A stretch of DNA of 64,000 nt, from the NCBI RefSeq assembly GCF_963576615.1, contig NC_088709.1, positions 13,770,764-13,834,763 of the forward strand. Reading direction: 5' to 3'. How positions within the stretch are numbered: position 1 is the first letter of the stretch; each line of letters starts with the position of its first letter. This stretch comes from Watersipora subatra (lineage: Eukaryota > Bryozoa > Gymnolaemata > Cheilostomatida > Watersiporidae). Positions 59,809 through 64,000 of this stretch are shown here, in pieces. The translations under genes were made by a program, and so were the position numbers. The notes under the pieces were generated by a model. The model searched no databases, was not told the DNA's origin, and was given only the letters and a program-made list of their open reading frames with translations.

Positions 59809-62800
59809 ATGGATGACACTAAAACTTCGAGACAGTTTGCTGCAGCAGTGAAAGTCATTCAAGGCTTACCTAAAGATGGTTAGTGATGTTTGCTAAAAAT
59901 TCTACGTGATGAAGCTCAAGTCACAAAAACGTTCAATAATTGCCAATATAAATTTGCTTAAGCTCTATGCAGACCTATCGCATTCTCTTGTCTTATAAAA
60001 GAATGAGAACGCGGCTGAGATGATACAACGTAAAGCAGTAAAACATAGGCTTATTAATTTTTTAGGTGATATGTCCACTCAAAGACTATTCAGAAAGTTC
60101 ATTACATCAATATATTTTAGCAGATTAGTTAATAAAAAATAACAAAAGTTAATTGTTCATGTTAGATTGTTAAAAAAAGGGAACCCTAATGATTGAGAAC
60201 TATTAGGAAGCATGGCAAACCTTTAAATTTTACCTAGTATGCAGGTTATGGTTCAGTTATTAGGTCCTTAACAGTTTTGGGCCAGAGAATATAGAAGAGT
60301 TTAGCTTCTCAAAGATGACTCCAGTGTTCACTTTATTTAGCAAGCTTTCTCAATAGTTTACTTTCATTGGAATACTTAAATCATAGCATTTGAAATAACA
60401 AATGGTTATCGAGCATCTAATTACATGTGCTTTTATCCAGCTTTTAGATTAACCGTAGCTACCGTGACTACTATCTCATATCGATTGAATGGCTGCTCTA
60501 GTCATACTTTTAGAAGTTCAAGTGGATTCACGCTGAGGATTGAGCTTTTGTGTTTATAATAAAAAAAGTTTGACTTGCTACCATGAAATGATAAATTATT
60601 ATTAAAATTTAATGTTTATCTATTGAACCAAACACATGGTGAGCCTCACCTTAGATTGATTATCCATTTATTCATACATTTAATTTCTAACTGTAAAAAT
60701 TGCTTTCGTGTTACTATAGGATCATTTAAACCTTCTCATGAAATGATGCTGAAGTTCTATGCTTTCTACAAACAAGCCACCAAGGGCGCATGTACAGCGC
60801 CCAGACCTGGTTTCTGGGATGTGGTTGGCAAAGCTAAGTGGTAGGTGCACATTCGCTTGTATGTAAACGCATTAATGTACAAACTCTATTATGCTCAATA
60901 TTTCTAGTAACATTTTTCAAAATAATATAGGGTTCAAAGCAGGGAAATTGCATGCTGTTAGCTATGTGGGACCTTTTGACACTAGGTTGAATGTTTAAAT
61001 TTAATATTTGTTATCAACCTGTTAGTTTAATTTATTACTTCTCAATTTGTAGAAAAACAGGCTAGGTTTCCAATCACACTAGACTTCATATTACTTTCAA
61101 CATTATCTGAAATGCATATTGATATACAACTCTAGAGATTTTATATTGCTCGTATGATATTGCTTGTTGATTGTGCATTGTGTAGACAATTTGTTCTACA
61201 GACAAGTTTCTATATGTAATATTTTAACAGGGACGCTTGGAGTAGTCTGGGAACCATGTCAAGTGAAGATGCGATGAGAGGCTATGTAGCTGAACTCACT
61301 CAGGTAGGTGGCTCTGAATAAGTGACCTTGACCTTGAGAGTCAATGTGTTGCTCCTTGCAGCTTGTACTAACACAATTGACTAGTTCCCTCTTGCTGTAC
61401 ATGTAACGTAGAAGTGTTTTCGTCTTCTCTTTTTCCTTATAATGTAGATGTGTAGTGTTTCATCGAAAAATATCAACTCGTTTGTTGTTTAAAGTTGATA
61501 CTTTTTTTTAACTCTGTTTAATCCAATTAAAAATATTTTCTTATGTTAACTTTTTGTTTATTTATTTTGATTTTGTTGCTCTAAAAAGTGTCTTCACGGC
61601 TTTGACATGGTCGAGTAGAAAGTGCTAAATTTACATGAACAGATAATCACTAATTTAACATACTAAATATTATTTATATTTATAAACTTGGTGAATCAAA
61701 TCTCATTATTCAAATTTCAGGTGTTGTTATGACTGAGCTTTTTATATTCATAATGCCAGTCTTTGTTATTTGTACATAGTTTATTTTTGCCATTATTTTG
61801 CAAAACAAAAAAGCTATCAAAATATATTTTAGTGTTAAAATTATTTTTTTTCGTAAGTACTGCTACGAACTTGTTAAGAAAAGGCTTTCTTTCTCTGGGA
61901 TTTGTTTCTGACCTTTTAGATAGTCGAAATGGTGCCACAGACAGATGAAGTGAGTTATCTTGTCAAGGAGCTCGATGAATTCCAAAAGATGATCAAAGTT
62001 GTTCCAGAAGAGACGCTACCAACTGACAGTACATTGAGCTCTCCGACCAGTCTAGGCATGAATGAGTCGCAATCACAAACTCTCTGTAATGGTCATCTTC
62101 CAAAACACAGCTCAAAAGAAAACATTTCATCACTCGACAAAAAAGCGCAGCCTCCTCATACAAACACTACAGCGGATACAATGCACGCTACACCAGATAT
62201 CGTATCCATGGGACAAGCCGAGCCATCCACTGAAAGTCATATAGGAACTCCATCCTTACGAGATAGTGACACTGACAGTGAGGAATACATGGACTCATCC
62301 GATGTAGTGTCCACCACATATTCTCTGGTACATGTTATTGTATGTAAAAGTTGTCTGTTCAAAGGGTAGAAAACACTTGCTATATTCACTGTTATTCTAT
62401 GTGGGTTCTTTTTCTCAAATATCACCCCACTCAATACTTTAGATGTGCGAACTGCTGTGTCTTGTATTTGAACAGCCAGGTGTTTCTAAAGAAAAGAAAG
62501 TAGATCTCTTAGCCAGTTGTCCCCCTTTAGCGGAGGAAGACAATTACGATAGTAAAGCTGACGCTGCATCTGCCAGTATTTACACGCAGCCAGCCCATAG
62601 TAGCCTGCGCTCCACGAATCACATAACAGCCCGACCTAAGCGAATAGACTCTAGCCGTCCTCATACAGGTGTGGTGCACATTTGTACAGGTTGTCTACAT
62701 GTTATGTCGGTAAAATTTAGCTGCTTTAACAGTCTTCCATCTAGTGTCTGTTTTCTTAGCCGGAAAAGGTATTTTATACACCATATACCAAACCATTTTA

Positions 62801-63892
62801 TTTAATTTTGGTGGCTCACTGTTGCCCTTTTTTTCTATTTTTTTAGTTTTATTATTGTTGTATGGCATAATTTGAAAAACATTTCTATATGAATCAAGCT
62901 TATTGCCAATAAAGTAGTATATATTCATGTATATAATCTGATGATGTAGAGTACAACTAAGGAGTTATGAATTATAGATGTTCATGCAGTTGATTATATA
63001 CCAGGAGCTTCTGTTCTAAGATCATTTTTGTTTTATCACTCTGTGCCATTTTGACAGTTACTTTTCTCATGCCTGAACCGCCAGGGGAGAGAACAACTTC
63101 AACAAGCACTGACACAGTCAATGAGAAATTGAGGATGGCACTACTGAACATGCAACAAGAGGTGAATTCTCTGGAGAAAAGACTTGGTCTTGTCGAGCAA
63201 ATAACTGTGAATGAAAGGAGGAAACAGCTGGATCAGAGACGAGACATTATGGTTAGCAACCCTTCCATATCATGTTTCAGACAACTTGAAAAAACGTCTG
63301 TTGTCAATTCATCTAGCCATGTAACCCAGTCGATACAGTGGATAAACACGTAATTTGGAGTTTGTCTGAGATGTGCTTGTTCATACCTTGACTACAAAAG
63401 ATTGTAAATAGGCAGCGACCAATTGTCTTTTTGTTGCTGCCTCTTATATTCATCACATCATCACTGCCTAAAATTGGTTAAACACTTAGTAGCTTGAGTA
63501 ATTCTGACGTAGAAAATTCTCTTTGCTATCATGAAGGCTGAGAAATAGTGTTACTTATATGGTTATGAAACCACCTCCTTAATATCTACTGGTATCTCAG
63601 AATTTATGGCAAATTCCTAGGCCCAGTGTTGTTCACTTCGCCCCACTATAAATTTGGTCTGGTCTGTTCATTACAAGCGCTTTTCAATTGTTTCTTGTTA
63701 TTTTCAACCAGGCATACTAATCTGTCCTATTGCACTTTGTCAAATTGCCTGATCTTTAGTTGTGCTAGGTTTCTGCATTATGCCGTTTTAGAAATGGTGG
63801 CCATTTCCAGAGATGAAACCAAAAACTGTCATTCTGCTACTGATATGGCCCGTATTTGTTGCTTGGTTTATGAGGTTCCTATCATCTCGCAG
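59809..63892 (+). CDS. ACBD5: Acyl-CoA-binding domain protein 5, last codons off the window
   Basis: Tail-anchored peroxisomal protein of the ACBD4/5 family, which binds long acyl-CoA and tethers peroxisomes to the ER. Seven exons: 59809-59878, 60720-60840, 61231-61303, 61920-62327, 62476-62668, 63058-63251, 63792-63892. Every junction is GT-AG and in phase. 386 residues are in view. The ACB domain (about 8-90) has [30 protein letters not shown] and [20 protein letters not shown], including the ligand-binding Y/K and KWDAW residues. An acidic, FFAT-like tract [14 protein letters not shown] is at 203-216. A coiled coil ([19 protein letters not shown]) is in exon 6. The tail exon has [10 protein letters not shown] and the membrane segment [18 protein letters not shown]. 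The basic C-terminal tip should be just past 64000. The single family member could also be called ACBD4/5. Confidence 0.94.
62690..62935 (+). mobile_element. 5'-truncated LINE tail in ACBD5 intron 5
   Basis: It holds an RT C-terminal scrap ([18 protein letters not shown]) followed by GTTGTATGGCATAATTTGAA and TTGCCAATAAAGTA, the L-tail family 3' end also seen at 18.9, 19.6 and 23.2 kb. It lies in the sense orientation of the gene and brings an AATAAA. Confidence 0.8.
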
Positions 63893-64000
63893 GTTGGTAT
63901 TATGCAAGTTTTACCAAATTTCTTGGTACCCATCTATACATACAAATTAGATAGAGTACTTATCTCAGTTAGCTATTGGCAGTTTTGCGCTTGTGCCGTC
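63893..64000. other. Start of ACBD5 intron 7
   Basis: Follows the donor CGCAG|GTTGGT. The last coding exon is not in the window. Confidence 0.7.

Overview
This is an animal nuclear genome window, not prokaryotic. Its genes have GT-AG introns, its three recognisable genes belong to metazoan families, and the AT-rich space between them is filled with decayed LINEs, SINEs, MITEs, Tigger-like elements and one LTR retrotransposon. The mix (tRNA-headed SINEs, jockey/CR1-like LINEs, no vertebrate-type repeats that I recognise) suggests a marine invertebrate, perhaps a lophotrochozoan such as a mollusc or bryozoan. That placement is inference.

Layout. 1-40.3 kb is mostly repeats: six copies of a MITE with an AAGGCTGGTTCAC end (1.0-3.5, 11.6-12.9, 27.6 kb), two pogo/Tigger-type elements (13.0, 21.3 kb), a Harbinger-like foldback element (16.1 kb), LINE fragments (5.8, 18.3, 19.4, 23.2, 26.5, 36.8 kb), tRNA-derived SINEs (7.4, 22.2, 25.7, 35.9 kb) and an LTR element with a gag relic and no pol (33.1-37.9 kb). 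One possible small minus-strand gene lies at 3.7-4.9 kb.

40.3-51.1 kb holds two convergent genes: a complete three-exon mitochondrial elongation factor Tu (TUFM, +) and a complete six-exon nucleoporin Nup37 (NUP37, -). NUP37 intron 2 is the most striking object in the window. Almost all of it is a 27/54-bp tandem array whose unit includes the end of exon 2 and its 5' splice site, split by a 1.6-kb DNA transposon that has terminal inverted repeats, a target duplication and a small spliced ORF of its own.

51.7-59.5 kb is again mobile DNA: a foldback element, then two related LINE relics arranged 5' to 5', one of them split by a Tigger-like element. 59.8-63.9 kb carries a seven-exon ACBD5 homologue (+), complete except for its last few codons beyond the window edge. 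A truncated LINE tail sits in one of its introns.

The three genes act in unrelated processes (mitochondrial translation, nuclear pore, peroxisome lipid handling and contact sites) and show no functional clustering. All exon joins given here were checked by reading frame and splice phase by eye, with no search or transcript data.
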